Positions 18,966 to 28,762 of a stretch of 64,000 bases of DNA are shown here, one piece after another. The notes under the pieces were generated by a model. It was not told the DNA's origin. It searched no databases and worked only from the letters and a program-made list of their open reading frames with translations. The stretch is from Winogradskyella marincola (GTDB taxonomy: Bacteria; Bacteroidota; Bacteroidia; Flavobacteriales; Flavobacteriaceae): the NCBI RefSeq assembly GCF_029624125.1, contig NZ_JARSBN010000001.1, forward strand, positions 124,001-188,000, read 5' to 3'. How positions within the stretch are numbered: the stretch's first letter is position 1; every line of letters starts with the position of its first letter. A program made the position numbers and the translations under genes.

Positions 18966-20522
18966 TTATTTGATAATAAATTTTTTAACCACTGTCCCTC
19001 TATCAAAATTGATTCTTAGGATATAAATACCACTAGCAAAACCGATTGTAGGTATAGTACTTTCTTTACCTCTCTCTATTTCCATTCCTGAAATTGAATA
19101 CATCGTATAATCTTGAAGTTGTAAACTATAATCTGAAATGATTTCTAGAGCATCAGTTGAAGTAATAACTTTTACTGTATTTGACAATTCAAATTCATCT
19201 ATACTCAAAGCGTCTTCAGTAACCGGATTAAATCCTGTCCATAAAGCTCCAGGATCAGTAACATAAGCTCCCATTGTGCCTGCTGGAATGTGTAAGTGAA
19301 TAGTACTGCGAGTCTGATTAAAAGTATCTGAGTTGACTGAACCACTTGTAGTGATTGTTGGTGGTACTGTACCTTGGCAATAAACATCTGTAATCGCATT
19401 TGTACCACCCATTCCGCCAAAAGCAATGACTCCTATATCGGTAACACTCGCAGGTATAGTTATGTCATTTAGAGGACAAAAACGAAAAGAATAGTCTCCA
19501 ATAGTAGTAAGATTATTCCCTAACACAAGATTCGTCAAGTTTTGACTATTAGAAAAGGCACCATCGTCAATGTTAATAACACTATCGGGAATTGTAAGCG
19601 TTGTTATATTATTGATAGAGAATGCACTTACTCCGATGTAGGTAATTGTATTTGGTAAAGTTACACTCGTTAAATTATTAGGATCATTTATATTATTGGA
19701 AGCAAAAGCATTATTTCCTATTTCAGTAACAGTATATGTTATCATCCCATTAGGTATTGTAGCAGGAATATTTACATCAGTACCTCCAGAAAGATTATAG
19801 TCTACTGCCTTAACAGTACTATTCGCCACCGAAATTACCTGATAAGTAATATAGTCATAAACATAAGTATCACCTACATTTAAATTTTCAGTAACCGTAT
19901 TAAAACCTGTCCAGAGAGCACCAGCATCCGTAACATAAGCTCCTGTTGTGCCTGCTGGGATTATTAGATCTATATCTCCACGGTCTTGAGTTTGGGTATC
20001 ATAAAAAGTGTCATTTTGATTGTTTGCAGTTGTAATGGTAGGTGGTACGGTTGCTAACACTGTAACAGAGGTTAAACCATTATTACCTCTAAATGCACCA
20101 CTACCAAGACTGGTAACACTACTAGGTATTGTAAGCCCTGTTAATTGGTTATTTCCAAAGGCATAATCACCAATAGTTTGTAAGTTACTAGGTAAAACTA
20201 CTGAGGTTAAATTAGTATTGTTAAAGGCTCCTTGCTCAATACTTGTTACTGTATTTGGTATACTTACATTAGTTATAGGCGAACTACTAAGGGCGTTACT
20301 GCCAAGACTGGTAACGTTGTATGTTGTACCACCATTTGTAACAGTATCTGGAATATCAACATTAATATTATTTATTGTACTACCTGTTGTTAATGAAACG
20401 GTTGTAGCAGAGGTAACAGTAAATTGCAAATTATTACCATAGCTATCTGTAGCAGTAAACGTTTGCGAATAACACATCGCAACCATAAATAAAGTGATTA
20501 AAAAAAGTACTTGTTTTTTCAT
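18966..20522 (-). CDS. BspA-type leucine-rich-repeat protein with T9SS sorting domain
   Basis: The 518-residue product has a signal peptide (about 1-19) and two blocks of BspA/LRR_5 repeats, with units of the kind VTSLGSGAF, TSIEQGAFNN and IGDYAFGNNQ. Each block is followed by a closely similar segment containing IPAGTxGAYVTDxGALWTGF, near residues 193-211 and 408-426, so the repeat region is an internal duplication. The last 75 residues resemble a type A sorting domain for the type IX secretion system (MYSISGMEIERG, GIYILRINFDRG, VKKFIIK). It is a secreted or surface-attached protein, perhaps adhesive; the ligand is unknown. Confidence 0.88.
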   Translation of the reverse strand: MKKQVLFLITLFMVAMCYSQTFTATDSYGNNLQFTVTSATTVSLTTGSTINNINVDIPDTVTNGGTTYNVTSLGSNALSSSPITNVSIPNTVTSIEQGAFNNTNLTSVVLPSNLQTIGDYAFGNNQLTGLTIPSSVTSLGSGAFRGNNGLTSVTVLATVPPTITTANNQNDTFYDTQTQDRGDIDLIIPAGTTGAYVTDAGALWTGFNTVTENLNVGDTYVYDYITYQVISVANSTVKAVDYNLSGGTDVNIPATIPNGMITYTVTEIGNNAFASNNINDPNNLTSVTLPNTITYIGVSAFSINNITTLTIPDSVINIDDGAFSNSQNLTNLVLGNNLTTIGDYSFRFCPLNDITIPASVTDIGVIAFGGMGGTNAITDVYCQGTVPPTITTSGSVNSDTFNQTRSTIHLHIPAGTMGAYVTDPGALWTGFNPVTEDALSIDEFELSNTVKVITSTDALEIISDYSLQLQDYTMYSISGMEIERGKESTIPTIGFASGIYILRINFDRGTVVKKFIIK

Positions 20523-20562
20523 AATAAAATTGGTTTAAGGTTATGGTAAATTTGATTTGTTT

Positions 20563-21153
20563 TTAATAATTCATTGAAATTAAGTTTCCATTTAAGCTAT
20601 ATCGAAATCTAAAGGTTGTCCCTCCGTTTTCTGGTTGAAGATTAACAAAGTATTCTGCTTTAGAGACATCTCCATTGTCTGGAAAAAAAACACTTGCTGT
20701 ACTTAAAGTTGGATTTTCAAGCTTCTTTTCCATCTTTAGTTTTTCTACGGATTTCTCAACCAAACCACCTAGTGTAGATAAGTTTAGGATTTCTCCTAGT
20801 TGAAACATATAATCTGAGGCTTTAGTTCCAGTAGGAACTTCAATAGTGATATCTGAATTTTGTTGCCAAGTGTCTTGAGTAAGATTCCATTGTCCCATTT
20901 TTAAAGATTCTGGGGCTTCAGTAACGGTAACACCTACTATATTTCCTATAGATTGATTATATGTTATGGAAAGGTCTGTATAGTAAGCATTCTTACCAAA
21001 CTTGCTAACGAGCTCGTTTTCTATCTCTGTAAAGCCAACTTTTGTAGCTGGTTGATTACTTGTTGAGCCTCCACAAGAAGTCATAAGTTTCATTATAACA
21101 ATAAGGACAAAAAATAAGCCTAGACTGTTGATTTTTGGGGTCTTGTTTTTCAT
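20563..21153 (-). CDS. Lipoprotein of unknown function
   Basis: I start at 21153 (MKNKTPKINS) to give a standard lipoprotein signal: hydrophobic residues 10-21 and the lipobox KLMTSCGGS. The upstream ATG at 21189 would place charged residues in front of it. The mature 170-odd residues include a predicted alpha/beta core (GFTEIENELVSKFG) and a C-terminal beta region (TFRFRYSLNGNLISMNY). No family is recognised. It lies about 40 bases upstream of the LRR gene on the same strand and may share a transcript with it. Confidence 0.7.
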   Translation of the reverse strand: MKNKTPKINSLGLFFVLIVIMKLMTSCGGSTSNQPATKVGFTEIENELVSKFGKNAYYTDLSITYNQSIGNIVGVTVTEAPESLKMGQWNLTQDTWQQNSDITIEVPTGTKASDYMFQLGEILNLSTLGGLVEKSVEKLKMEKKLENPTLSTASVFFPDNGDVSKAEYFVNLQPENGGTTFRFRYSLNGNLISMNY

Positions 21154-21290
21154 TCTATTTAGATTTAATAGAATAAATGTATGCTTCAATAGTGAAGAAA
21201 GAAATACCGAAATTATTTCTAATATCTATGAATCAATAAGCGTGATGTTTTAGAGAATATTCGTAAAAATGAGAATTTTACCTAACAAAA

Positions 21291-21356
21291 AGTTCTCGAT
21301 ACATCCCGACGTTTATGTCGGGACACCTGTCTGTCGACAGACAGCCTCGAAGTGAC
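21291..21356. repeat. Dispersed composite palindrome, family A, degenerate copy 2
   Basis: The sequence contains GTTCTCGATAC (292-302), a hairpin TCCCGAC/GTCGGGA (304-323), a perfect 18-bp palindrome CTGTCTGTCGACAGACAG (327-344) and the end motif CCTCGAAGTGACA. The first and last words match the copies at 14439 and 56093. The two inner GC-rich palindromes are unique to this copy. Confidence 0.7.
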
Positions 21357-21382
21357 ATTATCACTAAATAAATGTCTATGAT

Positions 21383-22120
21383 TTAATTTGAATTTCTATT
21401 TAAAAAAGCAGTTACAAACTGTTCTTTTTTTCGGGAAGACACTGGGATTTTTTTTCCATTCTTCAAATGAATAACTCCAGATTTGTCATATTTATCAATG
21501 AATTTTAGGTTGACCATAAATGATTGATGTGGTCTTGTAAAATTGGCATTGGTAAGTCGTTCTTCAAACTCTTTCAACGTTTTTGAGACCAAATGTTTTT
21601 TACCATCATTACAGTAAAATGTGGTATAGCCTTTATCAGATTCACAGTACATCAACTCATTTAAATCTACAACCTGAAAACTATCTTGAAGCGAAAGTAT
21701 CAGCTTATCACCTTGATTTTGCCACACGTTTTTAGCTACACTTATCTTTTGCTTTTGTTCAGTGACTGTAAGTTGCTTTACCTTATCTAATGCAATTTTT
21801 AACTCTTCAACATCAACAGGTTTTAATAGGTAATCCACAGCTCCCATTTTCAGTGCTTTTAAAGCAAATTCTTCGTAAGCCGTTATAAAAATCACTTTGA
21901 ATTCAAGGTGTTTTGTTTGTTCTAAAAACTCAAAGGCATCACCATCAGTTAGGTTAATATCCAAGAAAATAAGTTCTGGCTTACAAGCATTGGCAACAAT
22001 AACAGCTTCTTTTACAGACTCACACTCGCCTACTACACGCACATCTGTTTCTATTAACTCTAACAGGTTAAGCAACCCTTTTCTTATATAAGCTTTATCT
22101 TCTACTATAATTGATTGCAT
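21383..22120 (-). CDS. LytTR-family response regulator
   Basis: The 245-residue regulator has an N-terminal receiver domain with the acidic pair E7/D8, phosphoacceptor D54 (LIFLDINLTDG) and K100 (YLLKPVD). A C-terminal LytTR DNA-binding domain (about 145-240) follows, with YCESDKGYTTFY, FTRPHQSFMVNLKFID and a final NGKKIPVSSR. The start codon shares one base with the stop of the upstream histidine kinase (TAATG), so the pair is translationally coupled. It should bind direct repeats in target promoters; no targets can be named here. Confidence 0.94.
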   Translation of the reverse strand: MQSIIVEDKAYIRKGLLNLLELIETDVRVVGECESVKEAVIVANACKPELIFLDINLTDGDAFEFLEQTKHLEFKVIFITAYEEFALKALKMGAVDYLLKPVDVEELKIALDKVKQLTVTEQKQKISVAKNVWQNQGDKLILSLQDSFQVVDLNELMYCESDKGYTTFYCNDGKKHLVSKTLKEFEERLTNANFTRPHQSFMVNLKFIDKYDKSGVIHLKNGKKIPVSSRKKEQFVTAFLNRNSN

Positions 22121-24306
22121 TAGGCTATGTCTTTTTTATAAGGAATTACCAAAGTTACAATGGTACCTTGTTCGTTATAGTGTTTTCTATCTTCAATTTT
22201 CACGGAACCGTTGATATTAAAATCTTTAGATAGCATTTTTAACCGTTCTGAAGTTATGGTTGTTGCCAAAGACTTTTTATCTTTCCTTTTATGACTATTC
22301 TGTGCTTCTATACCAATTCCGTTGTCTTCTATGGTACAAATTAATTCTTCCTTTATATATTTTAATTGAATATCAATTTTTCTATTTTCTTTTCTGTCTT
22401 CAAAGGCATGTTCAATAGCATTTTCAATAAACGGCTGAATGAGCATTGGTGGTATTTTAAACAATTCTTCATCAATAGTTTTATCTACCAAAATTGTATA
22501 GTTATAAGATTGATTATCCTCAAGATTTTGTAGTTCTAAGTAATTATTTACTGCTTCTAACTCTTGTTTTAGAGGCACTAATTTATCTCTTGAATTCTCT
22601 AATGTAATTCGCAATAATTTTGAAAATTTAGACAAATAAAACACCGATTTTTTGTTTTCCTTATTCAGTATCATTCCTTGCAAAACAGATAGTGAATTAA
22701 AAATGAAATGAGGTGTCATCTGAGAACGTAACAGTTTCTGTTCTATAGCAATATTTTGGGTTTTTGCTTTTTGATGTCTCAATTTTAATGAGAAAATGAT
22801 TCCGCCTAATATAATAGCACTAACTAAAAACGCTATAACACCCAAAAACAGATTACGTTTAGATTTTGCTAAATCTTGAGAGGTGGTCAATACTGTTTTT
22901 GTCAACTTTAATTCTCTAATGTTAGCTGAATCTAGAGCTTGTTTGTATTTATATTCGTATTCTAATTCGGATAACTTCTTAATATTATCTTTACTAAATA
23001 GGCTATCACTTAACGTCTTGAACTTTTTGTGTTCCTGCAATGCTTTTTTGTAATTACCTAAATTTTCATAAATAGTAGAAAGTAATTCTGAAACCTTGTT
23101 TTTACCTTCAAGAAGATTCAATTCATCAGCAATTTTTTTTCCTTTCAATGTATAAGATAGCGCTTTTTGAAACTCATCTTCATCGTAATAAGATTCTGCA
23201 ATTCCTAAGTAATTAACAGCCAATGAATATCGGTTGTTGTTTTCTAAGCTTATTTCAATTGATTTTTCAAAACTCTCCCTAGCTTTTTTGGGTTCTTTGA
23301 GCAGCAAATTAATTTCGCCAATACTGTACAAACAATTGGTAATTTGTCCAAGGTCATTAATCTCTCTACTTAACTCCAGAGATTCGTTAATGTATTCTAA
23401 TGCTTTGTTATAAGCTTTTTTCTCTTTATAGATATGACCTATGTTGCCTTTATTAACAGCAATAAGATCTTTGTATTCTATTAGTTCTGCAAAATGAATA
23501 GATTTTTTATGATACTCTAATGACTTATCAAGTTTATCAATGCTTCTATAATTATTTCCAAGGCTATTTAGTGCGTTAGACATACCCAAAGTATCACCCA
23601 ACTTTTCTTTATAAATATAAGCTTGATGGTAATACTCTAATGCTTGATGATAGTTACCTTGGTCACTATAAATATGCCCTAAACCATTGAGTGCGTATGG
23701 TGTACCATATTCGTGATTTATTTCTTTGCTTAGTTTTAATGTTTTTTTATAGTATGAAATGGCTTTAGGGTATGCACCAGTTTTTGCATAAATATTACCA
23801 ATATTGAGATAACCTGCAACCAATTGTTCTTTATCACCTAATTCTTGATAAAGCTTTAGTGCCATTTCTAAGTAGTTTAACGCTTCGTTGTTATTAGATC
23901 TCAACAGGTGATTTACACCTATTGAATTATAAGAAGATGCTATACCTCTCTTATCATTTATAGACTCGAATAATTTTAATGATTCTTTAAAATAACTAAG
24001 GCCTACTTTGTAATTAGACTTTCTACTTTCTAAAATTCCTTTTAAAGACAATATATTAGCTTTACCCTTAGTGTAATCTAATTCTTCTGAAATGGATTCC
24101 CCTTCATCTATATATTGATTAGTTAAGTCAACATCCTTATTATATAGAGAAAATGCCAAATCATATAACAAATTAACTCTTGTAGTGTCTCTACTTTTAT
24201 GATTCTGTAGTTCTGTTTTTAGACTGTCTACCTCTGAATTTTGCGAAAACCCAATCAATGGCAATAATAAACAGTAAAGTAAGGTAAAGACGAATTTCCT
24301 TTTCAT
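22120..24306 (-). CDS. TPR-containing sensor histidine kinase (LytS/YehU-type)
   Basis: The 728-residue kinase has a signal peptide (about 1-21), then about ten tetratricopeptide repeats (roughly 40-440), a coiled segment, one transmembrane helix (about 486-507) and a cytoplasmic kinase module. The phosphoacceptor is H533 in SQMTPHFIFNSL, followed by the N-box PFIENAIEHA (about 625-634) and DNGIG (about 661-665). The periplasmic TPR domain probably senses a protein or peptide signal, but that is inference. It forms a coupled pair with the LytTR regulator downstream. Such TPR-kinase/LytTR pairs are abundant in Flavobacteriaceae. Confidence 0.93.
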   Translation of the reverse strand: MKRKFVFTLLYCLLLPLIGFSQNSEVDSLKTELQNHKSRDTTRVNLLYDLAFSLYNKDVDLTNQYIDEGESISEELDYTKGKANILSLKGILESRKSNYKVGLSYFKESLKLFESINDKRGIASSYNSIGVNHLLRSNNNEALNYLEMALKLYQELGDKEQLVAGYLNIGNIYAKTGAYPKAISYYKKTLKLSKEINHEYGTPYALNGLGHIYSDQGNYHQALEYYHQAYIYKEKLGDTLGMSNALNSLGNNYRSIDKLDKSLEYHKKSIHFAELIEYKDLIAVNKGNIGHIYKEKKAYNKALEYINESLELSREINDLGQITNCLYSIGEINLLLKEPKKARESFEKSIEISLENNNRYSLAVNYLGIAESYYDEDEFQKALSYTLKGKKIADELNLLEGKNKVSELLSTIYENLGNYKKALQEHKKFKTLSDSLFSKDNIKKLSELEYEYKYKQALDSANIRELKLTKTVLTTSQDLAKSKRNLFLGVIAFLVSAIILGGIIFSLKLRHQKAKTQNIAIEQKLLRSQMTPHFIFNSLSVLQGMILNKENKKSVFYLSKFSKLLRITLENSRDKLVPLKQELEAVNNYLELQNLEDNQSYNYTILVDKTIDEELFKIPPMLIQPFIENAIEHAFEDRKENRKIDIQLKYIKEELICTIEDNGIGIEAQNSHKRKDKKSLATTITSERLKMLSKDFNINGSVKIEDRKHYNEQGTIVTLVIPYKKDIA

Positions 24307-24509
24307 AAAGGTGGTAACTTGAGGTTATATGCTAATTGACTATTTAATAATACGCATAAATAATCAATTTAATGATATTGCATAAAACTTAAGTTCGAGA
24401 ATAAATATTCGAAACGTCTTAAGCTAAATTCGTGAAGTATCATTTCATATCCGTATTAAAGAACACGAAATGACTAATTCTTTTATAAAAACTAAAAAAT
24501 GGAATTTAA

Positions 24510-25814
24510 TTAGCTAACCACCTCACCATAAAGGTCAAAGTCTTCAGCCTCTGTAACTCTTATTGTAGTGAATTCTCCTGTCTTTAGATACACTTTTGAA
24601 GCATCAATCAATACCTCATTGTCCACATCTGGCGAATCAAATTCTGTACGGCCCACAAAGTAATTGCCTTCTTTTCTGTCAATAACCACTTTAAACTCTT
24701 GACCTATTTTTGCCTGATTAAGTTCCCAAGAAATCTGAGATTGAATTTCCATAATCTCATTGGCACGTTGCATTTTTACCTCTTCTGGCACATCGTCTTC
24801 AAGCTTATAAGCGTGTGTATTTTCTTCGTGAGAATAGGTGAAACAACCCAAACGCTCAAAACGCATATCTTTTACCCATTGTTTTAACGTTTGAAAATCC
24901 TCTTCGGTTTCACCAGGATATCCAACAATTAGTGTTGTTCTAATGGTCATTTCAGGCACTTTGGCTCTAAACTCTTCAATTAATTTAGTGGTTTTAGCCT
25001 GTGTTGTTCCTCGACGCATACTCTTCAATATAGCATCTGAGATATGTTGTAATGGTATGTCTAAATAATTACAAACCTTTGGCTCACGCTTCATAATATC
25101 CAATACATCCATTGGAAAACCTGTTGGGAATGCGTAATGCAAACGAATCCACTCAATACCTTCTACTTTTACTAAGTTTTCTAGCAATTCTGCAAGGTTT
25201 CGTTTTTTGTATAAATCGAGTCCGTAATAAGTTAAGTCTTGAGCAATAAGAATTAATTCTTTTACACCAGAAGCGGCTAATTTTTCAGCCTCTATAACCA
25301 AATCTTCAATTGGTGTACTCTTATGCTTACCACGCATTAAAGGAATAGCGCAAAAACTACATGGTCTATCGCAACCTTCTGCTATTTTTAAATATGCATA
25401 ATTTTTTGGTGTTGTAGTTAAACGCTCACCTATTAACTCATGCTTATAATCTGCACCAAGAGCTTTAAGCAAACCAGGTAGTTCCGTTGTACCAAAATAC
25501 TGATCTACGTTAGGAATTTCCTTTTCTAAGTCTGGCTTATAACGCTCACTCAAACAACCTGTTACAAAGACTTTATCAACCTCACCAGCTTCCTTTTTTT
25601 GCATGAATTCCAGAATCGTGTTCACGCTCTCTTCTTTAGCGTTGTTTATAAAACCGCAAGTATTTATAACAACCACATTCCCTTCTTGCTCGTGCACTAC
25701 ATCTTTACCGCTAGCTTTAAGCTGTCCCATTAAGACTTCGCTGTCGTAAACATTCTTACTACAACCAAGTGTTACAACATTAATTCTATTCTTCTTCAGT
25801 GTTTTAGTTCTCAT
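24510..25814 (-). CDS. rimO: Ribosomal protein S12 methylthiotransferase RimO
   Basis: RimO is a radical-SAM enzyme with two iron-sulphur clusters that adds a methylthio group to an aspartate of ribosomal protein S12. The N-terminal cluster cysteines are C18, C53 and C87; the radical-SAM triad is C148, C152 and C155 (GCDRPCSFC). A TRAM domain ends the 434-residue chain. GCSKNVYDSEVLMGQL and LMRGKHKS match RimO rather than MiaB. A TATCTTTG -10 element lies 23 bases upstream. ftsY and the ribosomal triplet are nearby on the same strand, separated by an amidase and a serine hydrolase. Confidence 0.96.
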   Translation of the reverse strand: MRTKTLKKNRINVVTLGCSKNVYDSEVLMGQLKASGKDVVHEQEGNVVVINTCGFINNAKEESVNTILEFMQKKEAGEVDKVFVTGCLSERYKPDLEKEIPNVDQYFGTTELPGLLKALGADYKHELIGERLTTTPKNYAYLKIAEGCDRPCSFCAIPLMRGKHKSTPIEDLVIEAEKLAASGVKELILIAQDLTYYGLDLYKKRNLAELLENLVKVEGIEWIRLHYAFPTGFPMDVLDIMKREPKVCNYLDIPLQHISDAILKSMRRGTTQAKTTKLIEEFRAKVPEMTIRTTLIVGYPGETEEDFQTLKQWVKDMRFERLGCFTYSHEENTHAYKLEDDVPEEVKMQRANEIMEIQSQISWELNQAKIGQEFKVVIDRKEGNYFVGRTEFDSPDVDNEVLIDASKVYLKTGEFTTIRVTEAEDFDLYGEVVS

Positions 25815-25836
25815 GCTTTATCGTAAAATCAGTTTG

Positions 25837-25844
25837 CAAAGATA
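25837..25844 (-). promoter_or_regulatory. Putative rimO -10 element
   Basis: TATCTTTG on the minus strand matches TAnnTTTG exactly and ends 22 bases before the rimO ATG. No clear -33 box is seen at the expected distance. The intergenic region is shared with the divergent serine hydrolase gene. Confidence 0.5.
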
Positions 25845-25897
25845 CAACGGAAATTAAACCTTTTGTATATTTATGTGTCTTATATAAAAACTTAACC

Positions 25898-26977
25898 ATG
25901 AAATTACCAAAAATAGTACTCGTATTATTTGGTTTATTAACTATAGTATCTTGTTCTAGTGACAATGACTCGCCTAACGATTCTGACCCGCAAAATGGGA
26001 CTATTTATTTTCCACCTTTAAATTCTGATAATTGGGAAACAAAATCTATATCAGAACTCGACTGGAATGAGACAGAATTACAGCCACTTTTGGATTACCT
26101 AGAAAACAAGAATACTAAAAGCTTTATGGTATTACACGAAGGAAAGATAGTTATTGAAGCTTATTTTAATGGCCACTCTAGTACATCTCCATGGTATTGG
26201 GCAAGTGCCGGAAAAACACTAACAACAGCTTTAACTGGTATTGCTGAAAGCGAAGGTTATATTTCTATTGAAGATAAAGTTTCTGATTACATAGGTACCG
26301 GTTGGACGAGTGCCAACATAGATAAAGAAAACCTCATTACGTGCAAACATTTATTATCCATGACTTCTGGATTGGATGACAGTGAAGGCGATGGTGTTGA
26401 ACCAGGGGATTTACAATACATTGCAGATGCAGATACACGTTGGGCTTATCATAATGTTTATGTAAAACTTCAAGATGTCGTATCTCAAGCCACTAACCAA
26501 AGTTGGGATGACTACCTAGAGACCAAGATTTTGAATCCAACCGGAATGAGTGGTAGTTATTTTAATGTAGACGACTTTAATGTCTTTTGGAGTAATACCA
26601 GAACTATGGCACGTTTTGGGCTATTAAACTATGCTAATGGAATATGGGAAAACAACCAAATAATACCAGAAAATTACCTAAATGATGCAGTAAACACTTC
26701 GCAAAATATAAATTTGGCTTATGGCTATTTATGGTGGTTAAACGGAAAAAGCTCGTATCATTTACCGCAAAGTCAATTTGAATTTCCAGGAAAACTTATT
26801 CCAAATGCTCCTAACGACATGTATGCAGCTCTCGGAAAAAATGATCAAAAAATTTATGTGATTCCAAGCAAAAAACTTGTGGTTATAAGAATGGGACAAG
26901 CTGCAGATGATGAAAATTTTGCCTTATCTGGTTTTGATAATGAATTATGGGAAAAGATAAACGCACTAATAAATTAA
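25898..26977 (+). CDS. Serine hydrolase lipoprotein (class C beta-lactamase fold)
   Basis: The 359-residue product has a lipoprotein signal with C19 (TIVSCSSDND). The penicillin-binding/beta-lactamase fold is shown by the nucleophile motif S103-A-G-K106 and a Y-x-N at Y184-H-N186; a C-terminal GxN segment (ALGKNDQ) may replace the KTG/HSG strand. Members include esterases, D-aminopeptidases and beta-lactamases, so no substrate is assigned. It overlaps the convergent amidase gene by four bases at the stop codons and is divergent from rimO. Confidence 0.88.
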   Translation: MKLPKIVLVLFGLLTIVSCSSDNDSPNDSDPQNGTIYFPPLNSDNWETKSISELDWNETELQPLLDYLENKNTKSFMVLHEGKIVIEAYFNGHSSTSPWYWASAGKTLTTALTGIAESEGYISIEDKVSDYIGTGWTSANIDKENLITCKHLLSMTSGLDDSEGDGVEPGDLQYIADADTRWAYHNVYVKLQDVVSQATNQSWDDYLETKILNPTGMSGSYFNVDDFNVFWSNTRTMARFGLLNYANGIWENNQIIPENYLNDAVNTSQNINLAYGYLWWLNGKSSYHLPQSQFEFPGKLIPNAPNDMYAALGKNDQKIYVIPSKKLVVIRMGQAADDENFALSGFDNELWEKINALIN

Positions 26978-28635
26978 TTATAATTCTTTGGAGAAACTCG
27001 CGTTTTTGAGGCTTGCTCATATGCATAAGCCCATTCTAACAATTGCTTTTCTTGCAAAGGTTTTGCTATAAATGTAAGACCTTTTGGCTCTCCTTCGTTT
27101 GTATATCCCATAGGTACTGTTAAAGCCGGAAACTCAGCAACCGCAGCAAAAGCCGCATGACTATTATTTACAGACAAAAATCCATCTAAATTATGCTTAC
27201 GCATTGGGATATTAAAATATGATGTTCCATTAGTTTTTAAGGTGTCTTTTATCGCTTTTAAATAATCAAGATCACCTTCATCACTAGCAATACCATAAAA
27301 CAAATTTTGACCATAAGGCATTCTATTTACAGAATCCTTTTTGTTGAACGCAATAACATCATTTACAGATTTCATTTTTAGATTACTATTAGCTGCATTA
27401 GAAAAGTACGCTGGCAAATCTTTCTTCATATCAATATTAAGTAATCTTAAAAAGTTAGGTAAACTGAGGTTTTCTTCTTCAATTTCAACGATAGTGGCGC
27501 CTTTATTTTTTAAAACACTTAAAGCTTTTGTATATAAACTATCCTCTAAGAAACGCTTAGGCGCACCAAAACGTTTTCCTTGAAGTGTATTTTGTGTTGA
27601 AAAATTAAGATAAGAAACTCTATTTGTATTCAAAGATTTTGAGTCCTTAGAGTCGTAACCATAGATTGCATCTAAGATTATAGCATTATCCATTACTGTT
27701 CTCGTTATAGGACCTGCTGTGTCTAAAGTTGAAGAAATTGGCACTATACCACTGCGGCTAACCAAACCAATTGTTGGTTTTAGTCCTACAACAGAATTCT
27801 GGCTGGCAGGAGATAAAATAGAACCAGCCGTTTCACTACCAATCGTAGCTGCTGCAAAATTAACTGAAGTTGCTACTCCGCTACCAGAACTAGAACCACC
27901 TGTATCAAAAACTCCTCTTCCGTATGGGTTTAAAGTTTGGCCACCAACAGCAGAATATCCACTAGGACAATCGCCACAAAAGAAATAAGCCCATTCGCTA
28001 AGATTTACTTTACCTAGAATTAAAGCTCCTTTTGTTTTAAGCTGTTTTGTAATAAATGCATCTTCTGTAATGTTATCTTTTAAAGCAACTGCACCTGCCG
28101 TTGTAGCCATACCAGAAGCATTAATATTGTCTTTAAGTAAAATTGGCATACCAAAAACAGGATGCGGAGCTTGAATAAAATTAGTTTTGTCTGCTATCTT
28201 AGCTTGTTCAATAACTTCTGGATTAATAGCAATTACTGAATTTAGTGATAACGAATTTTCTCTATCAAACTTTCTTATTCTGTACAGATAGAATTTTACT
28301 AACTTTTCATAATTGAGATCTCCAATTGCAATGTTTTTTTGAAGCGTTGGTATATCTCGTTCTAAGATATAAGATTTTAAACTGTTATAGTCAGCTTCAG
28401 TAAAATCTTCCATCTGCGGATTAATTTCTGCCCAGATGTCTGCTTTAGTTAGATTTTTAGAATCTCGTACTTTAAATTCTCTAAACTCTTTGTTTGATAT
28501 TGCTTCTATGCCAGAGGTGTCTTTTTCTTTAACGCTTGTTTCAGATTTTGAAATTGGTTCTCTAGCTTCTCTAGATTTTGAATCTTTACATGAAAAAACT
28601 AACAATAAAGCTAGTAATGATAATATGTAGCGCAT
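26974..28635 (-). CDS. Amidase-signature family lipoprotein
   Basis: The 553-residue product has a lipoprotein signal with C16 (LVFSCKDS). The amidase signature is clear: catalytic lysine in LLKDNINASG (near residue 170), GGSSSGSG near 245 and the serine-containing GSETAGSI near 265. These enzymes hydrolyse amide bonds through a Ser-Ser-Lys triad. Here the enzyme is in the envelope, so it probably acts on extracellular amides rather than as a GatA subunit. It lies between ftsY and the convergent serine hydrolase. Confidence 0.93.
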   Translation of the reverse strand: MRYILSLLALLLVFSCKDSKSREAREPISKSETSVKEKDTSGIEAISNKEFREFKVRDSKNLTKADIWAEINPQMEDFTEADYNSLKSYILERDIPTLQKNIAIGDLNYEKLVKFYLYRIRKFDRENSLSLNSVIAINPEVIEQAKIADKTNFIQAPHPVFGMPILLKDNINASGMATTAGAVALKDNITEDAFITKQLKTKGALILGKVNLSEWAYFFCGDCPSGYSAVGGQTLNPYGRGVFDTGGSSSGSGVATSVNFAAATIGSETAGSILSPASQNSVVGLKPTIGLVSRSGIVPISSTLDTAGPITRTVMDNAIILDAIYGYDSKDSKSLNTNRVSYLNFSTQNTLQGKRFGAPKRFLEDSLYTKALSVLKNKGATIVEIEEENLSLPNFLRLLNIDMKKDLPAYFSNAANSNLKMKSVNDVIAFNKKDSVNRMPYGQNLFYGIASDEGDLDYLKAIKDTLKTNGTSYFNIPMRKHNLDGFLSVNNSHAAFAAVAEFPALTVPMGYTNEGEPKGLTFIAKPLQEKQLLEWAYAYEQASKTRVSPKNYN

Positions 28636-28671
28636 AATCTGTATTTTTTATAAAAATACGAAAACCAAGAA

Positions 28672-28702
28672 TAAAAAAACCTTACAGATAATATCTGTAA
28701 GG
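28672..28702 (-). terminator. Terminator of ftsY
   Basis: Arms CCTTACAGAT (680-689 of 28 kb) and ATCTGTAAGG (693-702) form a 10-bp perfect stem with a three-base loop. On the minus strand it is followed by seven T residues. It lies about 60 bases past the ftsY stop. Confidence 0.85.
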
Positions 28703-28724
28703 CCTTTATATTTTGAAAAAATAA

Positions 28725-28750
28725 GATGCTGAAACAAATTCAGTATAACA
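28725..28750. repeat. Short palindromic repeat, family C (imperfect copy)
   Basis: The words GATGCTGAA and TTCAGTATAAC form a short inverted repeat that closely matches the better copy at 36212-36241 (ATGCTGAA / TTCAGCATAAC). It lies between ftsY and its terminator. Confidence 0.6.
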
Positions 28751-28762
28751 AAAAACTGTCTG

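Noticed and set aside
24307..24509. Possible small gene or RNA between rimO and the histidine kinase
   Set aside because: The 203-base gap has only a weak inverted repeat (TTCGAGAA-like words) and no frame with family features; it may be a decayed family A repeat but is too diverged to call.
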